64,000 nucleotides of DNA from Branchiostoma floridae. Taxonomy: Eukaryota; Chordata; Leptocardii; Amphioxiformes; Branchiostomatidae. The position numbers were made by a program, and so were the translations under genes. Every line of letters starts with the position of its first letter. The stretch's first letter is position 1. Positions 1-11,500 of the stretch are shown here, piece by piece. Below the pieces are notes generated by a model. The model was not told the DNA's origin and did no database searches. It saw only the letters and a list, made by a program, of their open reading frames with translations. Location of the stretch: positions 20,781,950 through 20,845,949 of the forward strand of contig NC_049984.1 in the NCBI RefSeq assembly GCF_000003815.2, given 5' to 3'.

Positions 1-144
1 TCAATTGTCATCATTGTCATGCCATTTCTGAAGAAGGTAAGTAAGTGTAGCTGAAAATTGCAGGTGAGTTACTTTCATCATCATCATCATTGCTGCATAT
101 GGGTTACTTTGCTTTGTGCTGAATGAAACTTCATCAAACATATA

Positions 145-318
145 CAGTAGAAGCCAGTTAATTGCACAAGGGATTAACTCACACTTCTGTTAACTGCACG
201 GAATCCCCAAATCCCAAACCGGTTTGGTCCTGCAAGATAACTTCGCATTATTTCACCAGCCGGATAATTACACAAACTTCACTTGCAAATAAGCCGTGCA
301 ATTAAGCGGCTTCTGCTG
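145..318. mobile_element. 174-bp MITE, TA-flanked (mariner/pogo-like)
   Basis: Imperfect terminal inverted repeats of about 25 bp: the left end begins CAGTAGAAGCCAGTTAATTG and the right end is the reverse complement of CAGCAGAAGCCGCTTAATTG. The dinucleotide TA lies directly outside both ends (143-144 and 319-320), the target duplication typical of Tc1/mariner/pogo elements. There is no coding capacity. A related right end lies near 58941. Confidence 0.75.
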
Positions 319-877
319 TATCATGTTTCAACTTTTTTGTGTGCATCCACTGTGTTTTCTTGACAGGGTAGTGTACTCTAAAATCTGGTTAGGCGACCAC
401 CTCAGCAAGTGGGTCCGCCCAGTCTTATAGCCAGCATCCGTCCTCCTGTCCTTTGATGGAATTTTGCAGCTGGGGAAGGACAAAAATTTTGTCCATTCCA
501 TCCTCTGTTATGGACAAAAATCTGCATGTAAAGATATTATGAAGTTTTGCAAAGATCTCCAGAAATTTGGCACAGATGCCATTGAACCAAACTGAGTTTG
601 AACCAGCAAAATTTGCCCCTCAAAATACAGTGGTCTTAGATTTAAAAATTTTCCTGAAACCACCTACGACCCCCTTTCCAACCCCAGGAACATCGTGTGG
701 TATCGTTGGCGTTCTACAGGATTTCTGTTCAAAGTCCAGGGGACGGGGAAAACTTTCAGGCTGACTAGAACACTGGGTCCACTGCCACCTCAACCAAGCC
801 TCAACTAAATGACACCTTGCACTCAGAAGTTTCAGATCCAGTGAAGATCATGCCATTGATAGTATTGTTAGCTGTTA
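319..877. other. Non-coding stretch, nothing recognised
   Basis: No splice-bounded ORF with family similarity, RNA gene or terminal repeat was recognised here. It is presumed intronic to NPEPL1, because later exons of that gene lie downstream on the same strand. Confidence 0.4.
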
Positions 878-1660
878 TTACCTTTGCCAGAATGGCTATG
901 GTTATGTTTTCGGTTTGGTGGTGTGGTTCTCCCCGTTTGTGAGCAGCATAACTCGAGAGGACTTCGATGGATGCAGCTGATATTTGGTGGGTGGGTAGGG
1001 GTGTAGAAGACGAAGGTCGAGTTCGATAATGGGCCTCCTAGCGGCTTGCTAAGGTACTGCAGCGGGACCTGCATGCTTGATATCTCGCGTTCCGGACATG
1101 CTGCGGTCGTGATTTTTGAGCGTTAGGGAGCCCTTAAAGCAGGGAGTGATTGCTGCGAGTTTGGGCCCCCTAGCGGCTGGCTAAGGTACTGCAGCAGGAC
1201 CTGCATGCTTGATATCTCGCGTTCCGGACATGCTGTGGTCGTGATTTTTTAGCGTTAGGGAGCCCTTAAAGCAGGGAGTGATTGCTGCGAGTTTGGGCCC
1301 CCTAATGGCTTTCATGGAAGTGCAGGCGCCGGTTTAATTGCAAACTTTTGTCCGCGGACAGCATAACTCGAGAAGACTTCGACGGATGCAGCTGGTATTT
1401 GGTGGGTGGGTAGGGGTCTGGGAAACGAAGGGGGAGTTCGATAATGGGCCCCCTAGCGGCTTCCCTTGGTACTGCAGCGCAACTTCCGGGTGTGTTTTTC
1501 CATCTTCTGAACATGGTATGGCCACGAGTTTTGGGTGTTAGATAGCTGTTGTGCTCAGGAGTTAGTGACATAAGTTTGGGCCCCCTAGCGGCTAGTGTAG
1601 GGATAGCAGGGGCATTCTTGTCGAAAACTTCTGAAGCAGTACAACCCCCAGCTTGGTTTG
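878..1660 (-). repeat. Reverse copy of the large dispersed repeat family
   Basis: Read on the minus strand this matches the 3' half of the elements at 30.1-32.3 kb and 45.1-46.1 kb. Shared blocks include the CCGGAAGTTGCGCTGCAGTA block, GCCGCTAGGGGGCCC, the segment ending in CTCGAGTTATGCTG, and a block reading GACAAGAATGCCCCTGCTAT. It contains a tandem duplication (next entry). The ORFs in it are incidental. Confidence 0.65.
1031..1297. repeat. Two tandem copies of a 132-bp unit
   Basis: The segment containing AAGGTACTGCAGC at 1051 recurs at 1183, a 132-bp period. The two units differ at only a few positions across TAGCGGCT, CATGCTTGATATCTCGCG and GCAGGGAGTGATTGCTGCGA. The near-identity indicates a recent local duplication inside the dispersed repeat. 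Confidence 0.85.
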
Positions 1661-1851
1661 GTTGAGTCCATTGTTGACAGCTGTGTCCAAGGCCAATGGG
1701 TCAGGCTGCTTGACCTTTCTTGCTGTCAATCACTTGATCGGATGTTGAGGTGAAGGGTGGTGGTCTAAGGTCACTGGTGGCAGCTGGATTTTTGTGGATA
1801 CTGGTAGAGGATGGATAATCTTGAAGGTCTTGTCAGTCCACAAGCAACTGC

Positions 1852-2225
1852 GTATGACCTAACTGACAGGTAAGATTGACATGTAAGGTATTGAAACGAT
1901 AAAAGTGGTAAGGATAGTTTGTTACTACTGATTTTAGTTTGAGTTGTAGGGTGTCTCTGAAGTGTCTACAGACTCGGTACTACAATAAATTGCGGTACAG
2001 TGCAGTGTAGACTTGAGTTGCATTTTTTAGTTTATTCACTGTGTATGACCTAACTGACAGGTAAGATTGACATGTAAGGTATTGAAACAATAAGAGAGGA
2101 AAGGATAGTATGATATTACTGATTGTAGTTTAGTTGTAGGGTGTCTCTAAAGCGTCTATAGACTCTGGGTAGTGCAAATTGCGGTATAGTGTAGTTTAGA
2201 TTTCATTGTCTCAGTGGTTATTGTA
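1852..2225. repeat. Two tandem copies of a 191-bp unit
   Basis: GTATGACCTAACTGACAGGT begins at 1852 and again at 2043 (period 191). Similarity continues through GGGTGTCTCT, AAATTGCGGTA and the following T-rich stretch. The copies differ by scattered substitutions and small indels, so this duplication is older than the 132-bp one upstream. No coding function is visible. Confidence 0.8.
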
Positions 2226-2639
2226 GTTTGATGCTTTAGGGGCAATACTTATTGTACTGTGGCAAGCAATGTTAGGGAGATCTACTTTTTGAACGACTGT
2301 GTTGTCCTTAAGTTAGATAATGTGGTCTTTTGCTCCTAGAAGTTGCAGAGAGTTAAGATATCCATGAAAGTAATTCAGACTTTTGTATGTATGGACAGTA
2401 GTTTCACTTGTTTACGACAGAATATCAGTGATAAACGATAGTATATGCTATTTGAAGGGTATGACTCTGAAAGGAGAAGAATTCCTCCAGCTTTTATATT
2501 TACTTTGTGTCATGTAATTTGTTTTACTTAGATGTGTAACCTTTATAGACAGAGGGCGTGCCATATTTTTTGAGCTTGGTAGGGATTGGGGAAGGGAATG
2601 GTGAGGAACATGTATGATAACGATTTTAAGTGTTACTTA

Positions 2640-5600
2640 TATAGGTGTTGTTTGTAGGAATATGTGACATATGTAGGAGTCCCCTAGCGACTTGTTTCTG
2701 GGGATAGCAGACATTTTTGTCCAAAAGTTCCGTGAAAATGTAGGTTATTTTTTGTCAAGACACTCCAATGTTGCCAATGTTGGAACGGAAAAGGATGGTA
2801 GAATGCCGTTGTCATTATCTAGAAACTATCAGAGGTATCAAGTTTTACATTATAAATATTTTATAATTATGCAGGACCAGGGACATATTCATAAAGTTGA
2901 GACAGTGTTTAAAATGTGTAATGATGTATGAAGTGCTCTAGACATCTAAGTACAAGACTTTAAAGGCAATTGTAAATAATGGTAAGGAACATTCGTATGA
3001 TGACTTAGAATGGATACAATTTGAAGAGCATTTACCACTAATGGAAATCTACATTGGCTGTATTGTAAAGATTAGCAAGTTCAGGCTGTCATAATCTCAT
3101 CCAGGACATTCCAGGTCATAAGAACTCACCCCACGCAGCAGCCCGCTATCTCAAGAGTCCGAAAGCCTGTTTTTTAGAAATTCAGGCCAGCATAAGTTAT
3201 GCGCCGCTTCAAATTTGCCGCCATCTTGGATTCTCATGACCTGAAATTAGGGGTCATGACCTGACATTAGGGGTCAGCACATGGCTAAAAAATGAACCAA
3301 AACCTTGTTTTTTTGCCAAATCTGAATGTCTGCACCCTACACTGCTCATCAATAAGAAAATTTTCTTACATTTTCAAGCTAGAAGTTGAAAATAGTCTAA
3401 AATACTGTATGGACTCATTTTGGGCCTTCTGCGGCTGCATCAATTAGGGTCATTGCCCTTGTAGGAGCTTCAAGTTCAAGATTGACAAATTTCAATAATT
3501 ACACTTGGTGCGGAAAGGGGTTGCTAACAATCATCCCAAGTTTCAAAGGTTTCTGACCTGGAATGCTCCCTTGGGGATACTTTCTGAGAAGCTGGGTCAG
3601 GGGGCTGTGGCACTGTGTTCTGAGGCTAGTGACAGACCACCTGTCATTTGGCAAAAAGGGCCAAAATCAGGAAAAAATGGTTAAACCCTGCTCATCCTGA
3701 CATAAGAAGACTACTCTACTTCCATTTAGGGGCCTAAATCTGTACTAAAATGTTATATGGGGTAGACCTGTAAGCATTTGAGGGGAGTACATACTGCAAT
3801 AATGCTAAAGAATACAAAAACTAACAAAAATGGCCAAAAGACAGTAAAATTGAAGAAACTGGAAAAAAAATTGAGTCAAGTGAGTCTGCAGAAACCTGCA
3901 TCTTATCAAAATAACCAGTTTCAGGGGAACTATTGGCCCTAAAGGCCCTCCTGCCCTAAAACCCAAAGTCTGGCAGAGCATTTACCACTAAAGGAAATCT
4001 ACATTGGCTGTAATGTAAAGATTAGCAAGTTCAGGGTGTAATGGGGGAGGATCCTGGTGGCCCCGAACAGTACTACTGCAATGCTTAGATAGGGTTTAAA
4101 GAATGGTAAATAATGGTAGAATGTTATCATTATCTAGAAACTATCAGAAGTATCAAGTTCCACTTTATAAATATTTCTATAATTATGCAGGACCATGCAG
4201 GGACATATTTATAAAGTTGAAACAGTGTCCCTTAGAGGACGTGCTAAAATTTTCGGTGCATACAGGAATCGTAGCTAAAATTGTCGATCCTCAAGCGACC
4301 AACCTACGAACTGTTTGTGGGATGTTCAGATACTTATATTAATGCTAGATAGGTAAAACTATACATTTTTGAAAAGCGTTTTAAAGAACCTGTAGAATAT
4401 GAATATATCAAGATAAAGACTGTATCTTAGTTTGTAAGGAATAATACTGCACAAAAGGACAGTAAAAATTTTTCTTTGAAGTCTCAAAAAATATTTGAAA
4501 TGTATATAACATCACCCACAAAGTCTAAAATAACTAACGCTAAGTCACTGAAAACTAGGCTAGAATGCCTTGCTATTCTTCCTGAATCAATAAAAACATA
4601 AAACAATGTATGTAAGTGACTGTAACTGTTTTATTCTTGCTAGTAAAGATAGTACCTAAAGCTTTGACCGGTTGTAAAAAGATGGGCCTTATCAGTGTTC
4701 CCCTAATGTTTGACCAGGAAAATTTCACCAAAATTATGAGTTAATCTTGGAGGAAAATCAAAACAGACTTTGCTACCTCAAAGTGTTACATACATGTCTG
4801 AACATGCTGCCCTCCCCCATAGGTGAAAAAAACAATTACAAAGCAGAAATTTGGCTGGATCAATAATTTGAAAACAATTTCAGACACTCATGGCCCTCAG
4901 TCCTTTATGATAAACACCAAAAACACCCACCTACTCCTTTTTCACAGCAAAGAAACCAAACAGAGGTTTGTAAATACTACCACAAGGTACAGGACCGGCA
5001 AATGGCAGTCAAAATGCCGAAGTTTTCATCAACTTCCAGTGGTAGAAACATCGTCAATCTCTTCCTCAGCGGTGTCACAACCCCTTCTAGGTTCTTCAGC
5101 ATAATTGGCAATCAATAAATTGTGATTCTGAGGAAAATACACAAGGCAGAAACTCCCAAACTACAGCTTCAACCCTCCCCAACATAGGGGAATCCCCTGC
5201 ACATCAAAACGAGTCTGTTGCCCGATTCCACCCGGGGAATACCGAGGAATGCCGAGACATGTAAATTGATACTCTCCAAGCAGAGGTCGAGTCGCGGAGA
5301 TATACTAGTAGTCGAAAAAAATACAGAGCCGCTCCTCCTACTCCTATTCACCAAATTCACCGCTCCTACTACTCCTATTCCGGGTAGTTCTGTACATTAC
5401 AGTACAGTGTAGTTTAGAGTTGTAATTGTTTTCCTCATTAGATTTGGAAGATTCCAGTTCTTAAACATTGTTGTATAATCTGTGTCATGTAATATGATCT
5501 ACTTAGATGCCTAGCTTCTATAGAGATACTTTGTGCTATATCTTTTGAGCTTTGAGTTGGTTAGGGGTCGGAGACTTGAACGAATAGTCAGGAACATGTA

Positions 5601-5700
5601 TGGTCCTGATTTTTAAAAGTTAAATAGGTGTTGTGCTTAATAGGAAGAAGTGACATATGTTAGGGCCCCTAGCAACTTGTTCCTGGGGATAGCAGGCATT
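2640..5700. repeat. Repeat mosaic with internal duplicated blocks
   Basis: A block around 2800-2915 (containing CATTATCTAGAAACTATCAG) recurs at 4115-4230. A 64-bp block, AGCATTTACCACTAA and following, recurs at about 3024 and 3975. Ends of the dispersed family (CCCCTAGCGACTTGTT, GGGGATAGCAG) occur near 2680 and 5665. A reverse copy of the 38-bp motif tandemised at 29 kb lies near 5270-5320. The small ORFs here show no recognisable family. Confidence 0.6.
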
Positions 5701-6687
5701 TTTACCTTTGTCAGGAGGGTTAAGGTTATGTTTTGGGTGTGTTTGTGTGTCTCTGTCTGTGTGTGTGTTAACAGCATAACTGGAGAAGCCTTGGATGGAT
5801 CCTGATGATATTTGGTAGGTGGGTATGGGTCGGGGAAACGAAGGTCAAGTTCGATAAGGAGCCCCTTAGGTTAGAGTTGAGTTGCATTATTTTGTTTATC
5901 TTATTCAATGTGGAAGATTGCAGTTCTGAAACAGTCCTGTATAGTATATTGATTCTCTCAGTGGTTATTGTAATTTAATTCTGTAGGGGCAATAATCATT
6001 GTACTGTGCCAAGCAATGTTAGGGAAATCTACTTTCTGCAGGTCTGTCTTGTTATAAGATAAAATGAAATGAGTAACGCATTTGTCTACAGACATCATTC
6101 TGCATAACAAACCTGGTTTATTTGGCAAAGGTATGTGTTCGTGGAACTCTAGTTCTACATTGTACTTAAACATTTGCTAGTGCCATCCAGGAGTGTTTAG
6201 CCCCAATAAGTAACCAGGCAATATCCAGTCTGTCCAACACCATGGCAATGATGCACAATACCGAGCACCATGATGAGTCATCCCGTGTTCCCTGTAGCAT
6301 TGGTAAAAGCCCGAGGACAGTCGGATGGAGTCTCAGGGGTATTGAGTGTGAGACCTGTTGAGGTTGGTTCCACTCAATTGTGTCAGAACTTCGAAACCCA
6401 GACTTATTCTGACATTGGCGCCTCGGATGTCAAATGGTATTGCAAGCTGTTTAATGTACCAAATGATAATAGGTCGGTGGCCTATGACCTGCATGGTGTT
6501 GAGAATGAAACATCTGACTTCGAAGCAGGTAGCTGTGGAAACTTTACTTTCTCTCTCGGATGACTCATTCCTCCAACCCACAGCTCTAATCCAACTCGCA
6601 AGCAATAGCCAGCAAAACAAGAACATAAACTGACCGTTATGTATACTTAATCAAGTTAATACAAACTTCCAAACTGTTGGTGGGAAA

Positions 6688-6924
6688 ATGGCCAAACTAG
6701 ACCAGAGCCTTAGGCCAGACATAATCCTTGGCACAGAAACCTGGCAGGAAACACCTGAAATTAAGTCTAAGGTCTACAGAAAAGATGGGTGTGGTAAGGG
6801 AGTCCTTGTAGCTGTGTCAGACTTCCTGGAAGATACAATGGAGACCAGCCTTGACAGGAACTGCGAGATTGTAGTAGCTAAGGTGAAGCTCAGAGGGAAA
6901 AGTGACCTACATTGTAGCTGTTGA
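6688..6924 (+). pseudogene. LINE endonuclease-domain fragment
   Basis: A 78-residue reading begins MAKLDQSLRPDIILGTETWQ and continues with DGCGKGVLVAVSD. PDIILGTETWL-like motifs mark the first half of the apurinic-like endonuclease of non-LTR retrotransposons, where the E of TETW is a metal-binding residue. The frame stops at 6922-6924, well short of the full domain of about 220 residues. Direct repeats of GAGACCAGC(C/T)TTGACAGGAACTG around 6841 and 6957 suggest further internal rearrangement. It is a dead fragment, in the sense orientation of NPEPL1. Confidence 0.7.
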
Positions 6925-7084
6925 TTGGCATCTACTACTCACCATCCACATGAACGGAGACCAGCTTTGACAGGAACTGAGAGATTGTAGTGGCTAAGGT
7001 GAAGCTCAGAGTCAGCCAGACTGGCATGCTAATCCAGTAATGCCATTGTCATCCTTACGTCGATGTAGGTTAGACATTCAGGGA

Positions 7085-7208
7085 GTAAGATATATGCCAA
7101 AAAGTTGTTACTCAAGCAACTGGATATGGTTTTAGAAATGGTCAGATGGTTCAACTGCTATCCCGCAGTTTTCGTCAGTGACACTGAAGTGATCTGGAAG
7201 AAACAGGT
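7085..7208 (-). repeat. Hairpin-bearing repeat module, copy A (hammerhead-like core)
   Basis: On the minus strand CACTTCAGTGTCACTGACGA leads into a stem AACTGC / GCAGTT with loop GGGATA, followed by GAAC and then CATATCCAGTTGCTTGAGT. The same module occurs at 21384-21505 (copy B) and 38430-38540 (copy C). The stem sequence differs from copy B but still pairs. The order CTGANGA, stem, GAA(A) is that of a hammerhead ribozyme core; cleavage site and other stems are not proven. A LINE fragment interrupts its upstream part. Confidence 0.6.
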
Positions 7209-7210
7209 CT

Positions 7211-7832
7211 TTTGATGATGATTGGTTTATTCAGGAAACATATACACTATGTACAAGGCCTCGCAGGCAACCTCAGTTACCTGAATTATGCTTGTGCATA
7301 TATAACATGATCACATTTACACTTTTGAAAAAACATAGTTTAAAAGCTTAATTACAGAATCAGGTTAAAACTCAGCATATGATTAGAACACAATTGCCTG
7401 ATAGAGTGGCACACAATAATAATGTAGCTGTTTGAATGTCCAAATACTAGTAGTCCATATTTAGTGTTGTTCAGCAGCTGCACCATGTATGGAATCAGGC
7501 TTTTTTTGTACCTGTTAGTTCTCGCATAGACAGGGTCAAGCAGGTGAGAAACCCTGGTCCGCCTGCCGCTCACCTCGCCACGGTGAGGTGGGAGCCATTT
7601 TCTGAACTTTTCAGACGACAACAGGTGATTAGCGAATTTGAGGCACAACTCGCGACAGCGGTTGTCGAGGGTTGGCAGTTCGAGTGTCTGACAGGCCTCA
7701 GCATAGGATGTATAGTCGGCACCGAGGATCGTACGGCAGGCCCGTTTCTGGATGGATTCAATCCTCGCTCGTTGCTGTGTGGTGAGACCTGCGTGCCATG
7801 CCGGTGCGGCGTATTCTGTAGTAGGGTGAATA
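7211..7832 (-). pseudogene. 3' fragment of a CR1/jockey-like LINE (C-terminal ORF2)
   Basis: Reading minus from about 7832, an open frame contains TTEYAAPAWHAGLTTQQRAR, IQKRACRTILGADY and LCLKFANHL. This is the region downstream of the reverse transcriptase in many CR1/jockey-superfamily elements (pattern YAxPVWHxGLT...IQKRAxRIIxG). The frame closes at about 7352. The 3' end, rich in ATCATC (minus), abuts the hairpin repeat at 7208, so the LINE probably inserted into that repeat: its two halves match copy B at 21.4-21.7 kb without a gap. 5'-truncated and non-autonomous. Confidence 0.8.
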
Positions 7833-7834
7833 GT

Positions 7835-8000
7835 TTATAGGAAATAGTAAAGGTTGTATTGTCAGACAATTTAGGTTGAAGACAATTTGGATTCCAATAG
7901 AAGACAAAAGGAAAAGCAAAGTCAAGCTGAAGACAATCATGGATGTCAGTTGGAAACAAAGCTAAGAAAGACACCGTTGATTCAATTGAGTCAATTAGCT
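7835..8000 (-). repeat. Upstream half of repeat copy A, displaced by the LINE
   Basis: On the plus strand GACAATTTGGATTCCAATAG and CAAAGTCAAGCTGAAGAC match 21570-21690 almost base for base. In copy B this block lies directly next to the TATAAAA/hairpin module; here the LINE at 7211-7832 separates the two. Confidence 0.7.
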
Positions 8001-8377
8001 CCAATCCACCGATATTCTAGACCGCGAGCCCCGCTGGTTTGAACGGGGAGTCAGGGAGGCTATATATGAGAGAATATACAATCCCACCCTTAACAGGAAG
8101 GGGGGTCTACGTATGGAACTATCTGGCACTACCCCCCTACCAAAACAACAGGAGCTAAATATTTCATGGAGGTATGAGGTCGCCAAACTCTAGTTATACC
8201 TTATATCATGAATTCAATGATCTGTTCAACCTTCCTAACCACTTAGATTTGGTAACAAGGACAACTTTTTTTTTTACACACATCAGTTTTGGGGTTCGTT
8301 CCCAAAGGATGTCATCCATATAATGGAATGAGTACCAACAGAGCCTTTGGTTCATGTTGATTCCTGTTGTGTTCCAG

Positions 8378-8510
8378 TGAGCAGTGGGAGCAGGCTTGTG
8401 TAACAGCAGGGCGGAAGTCAGGTGACCTGGTGCACCCCCTACCATACTGCCCAGAACTGCACTTCAGTGAGTTCAATAGTGCTGTTGCTGATATGAAGAA
8501 CTCAGTAGCT
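8378..8510 (+). CDS. NPEPL1: NPEPL1 exon (third from last)
   Basis: Acceptor GTTCCAG ends at 8377 and donor GTGAGT starts at 8511. The first base completes a codon begun upstream; the exon ends in phase 0 after SAVADMKNSVA. It encodes EQWEQACVTAGRKSGDLVHP and following residues of the M17 catalytic domain. Confidence 0.92.
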
Positions 8511-11500
8511 GTGAGTGGCAATTTCTTTATGGATGAGTTCTTTTCATGCTTTCAACATATGTTACAACTTTTTATAATAAGAGAGGTTTCATTTGACTTG
8601 GTGAGATGGCAGTAGAGATACAGACTCACAGGTAACCAGACGAGTACAGTTTTAAAGTTTAATAGGTCAGACAGAAATTACAAATTACAATGATTGTACA
8701 TGCAGACAGACTACAATATGTTTGCTTTGTGCTGTAAGCTTTTGATTGTGCAATAATGATGATGATTTTAGAGCTGTGTCTGTTGCATCTGTATACAAAG
8801 TGCAGTTTTGTGACACATGTACATGTACAAAATGTACATGAAGCTGCCAGGTAACGACTGATGTCCAGGTGAGGCCTTAATGTAACTAGGAAAATGTAAC
8901 AATGTAGCCTTGTGTTGCATGTTTAACATAGTCCTCAGTTCCTGTACCATGTAGCTGGATTCTCTCTTTTCAGTTTTCTCACACGTTCAAAGAAGTATAC
9001 ACTCTCAACTTTCTTAACTTCTCTGTTAACGTTGTGCCTGAGTTGTCTCCACACTGACAGCCATGACTTTCCTTCTAAGAATGCCAGTTGTCTCCTTAAT
9101 TAAGATAAGTGATAAGTCAAGATACTAGTAAGATAAGTCAATTTAACTCTTTTTTCATGTAATTTTGTTTAACACCCAGGCTTTTTCCCAAATACCCACC
9201 GGCCAGCTTTTTTTCAGAAGCTTTCTTGTTTATTCACATTTGTTTAAAGAGGATTAGGCAGGAAGCAAGCACTGCTTATCAAGGTCTTTTCCTCTAACAG
9301 AGAAATGAAAATAAGGACACATACATGTACATGAAAGGCTACAAACATTAAATAACAAAGTCAACAGATGAAAACATGAAAATAAAGAAGGAATCAAATA
9401 ACAGAGTGACGTGCAGCTGGTATACAAAATTTGGAATAAATAAGGCTATAATCAACTAAAACGGCCTGTCTGTTCATGATAGGACTTACAAACTTGTCAC
9501 ATATGTAACTGAGAAAGAGAGAAGTGTCAATACATATTAATTATGCAAATGACGACCTAATTTTCATAATTTTCCTTATTATATGTGTTGTTTATATTAT
9601 TATCCATCGTCCATCATCCAGTCCATCATCCATAATCCATTATCTATAGTCCATCATCCATAGTCCATCATCCATAATCCATTATCTATAGTCCATCATC
9701 CATAGTCCATCATCTGTCCATTATCGATACTTCAATAATTAAGGGTTAATGACCCGCCCGAGGTGTATATGGTGTCATAACGCCTGGTCCTTTGCTATAA
9801 CCACCGAATAAAACCACCGAGTGAGCGAAGCGAACTAGGTGGTTTTATGAGGTGGTTATAGCAAAGGACCAGGCATTATGACACCATATATACCGAGGAA
9901 CAGGCGGGTCATTAACCCTATTATCATACAGCCTACCCACACTGACCCATTTAAGAGTAGAGTAGAGTAGAGTAGGAGTTTCCGGTTGCTAAATCTCTGC
10001 CGGCTTTCCTGAGGCATTCCGGGATCCCTGTGCTTCACAGCTCTTGAGAATCTCGTTCACTACGAACTCAGACACGTCTTCTCCGAAGAAAGGTAGCATT
10101 TTGGTCCTCCAGCGCCATGACCACTACTCAATGGCGGACCGTGGTGTTATTGTCGTCTGAACTTGAATGGACGGGGGTGCAAATAATTTTATTTTCCATT
10201 TGCAGTTTAAATTGGACATGACTTGAAATCGATTTTATTGTCTTAAATATTATAGGTAATTCAATGTTATTTTAAGACGGCAAATGTTTTCTTTGAACAA
10301 AGAAACACGCACTACCGATGTTAATAGAGGGAGTCATCCCCCCTGCCATGCCTGTACTTATTCTCCTATCTTGGCAGATGGACGATTCCTGGATATCTCA
10401 TTCTGATTGGCCAGCATCCTGTTTGTCTGTCCTTCTGATTGGTTTAAACTTTCAAAAGTCATTAATGCACACGTGCAATAATCAAAAATTTAATGCACGG
10501 TTGTTACGGCGTCATAACCAGCATGAAATGGGGCCTTCTGATTGGCCCACGTCCCCTGGCTATATGATAATAATGTTTTTAATATGAACACAATAACACA
10601 TGCACACCTGCTGTTCTCGACAAGTGACCCTTACCTTTTGTAGTCTTTATACAATTATATACATGACAGCTTGTACTTTTAAAAACTCTGGCATCACTAC
10701 ATTTGGACTTTTTTCATCAACTGAGCTTTAGTAGAATGTGTAATGTAGCTGATGTTGTGCTAATATTTCACTCTGTGTTCTTATATTTGTTTGGCAGGAC
10801 AGGAACAATGCCCAGAGCTCATGTGCAGGTCTCTTCATTGGTGCCCACCTTGGATTTGACTGGCCAGGGATTTGGCTTCATATAGACATGGCAGCACCAG
10901 CACATGCGGTAAGTCCTACTCACCAACAAGAACACACTACAGTGCACATGTCTGATAAAATGCTAGAATCCTAACTAAGCTTTCGCAACCAAGGGTAGGA
11001 TATGTCTCATTCTTTCCCCCATGCCCAAATGGACTCTTCCATTACCCCCATTGTCAAAGAAGGCTATTCTGACATTGCGGATCTCTCCATCCCAATGGCT
11101 GTTACATATTAAGCTTACCAGAGGCGGCGGCACCATTTTTTAGTTGTGGGGGTGAAAATTTCTCATATCACTAAATCGAGGGCTGAAGGCCAGAGGCGTC
11201 GCGCCGGAGGCGCAACCCTTCTAGGGGGGTCCGGGGGCATGCACCCCCGGAAAAATTTCAAATCTAAACCCTCTGAAACGCTATTTCCTGTATTTTGAGG
11301 GGCAAATTTTGCTGCCAGACTAAGCTAACTTCAATGACATTTCTATCAAAAATACACATAGTTTTAGCTTTAGTTATTGAGGGCGACACCCCCAACATAT
11401 TTTCACCATCTCGAGCAGCGAAGGTACGAGCCGTTGCAAGGTAGGTTCTGGAAATTTTTGATATCTAGACCCTCTGAAACGCCATTTCCTGTATTTTGAG

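Noticed and set aside
1-36. Possible exon end before GTAAGT at position 37
   Set aside because: The frame reads SIVIIVMPFLKK, which does not match NPEPL1 or another family I know, and no acceptor can be seen because the window starts here.
4823-5104. 93-codon ORF
   Set aside because: No recognised family; within repeat-derived sequence; the continuation downstream of its stop runs into the 38-bp dispersed motif.
7570-8004. 144-codon minus-strand ORF
   Set aside because: It spans the junction between the LINE fragment and the older repeat in a frame different from the LINE's coding frame.
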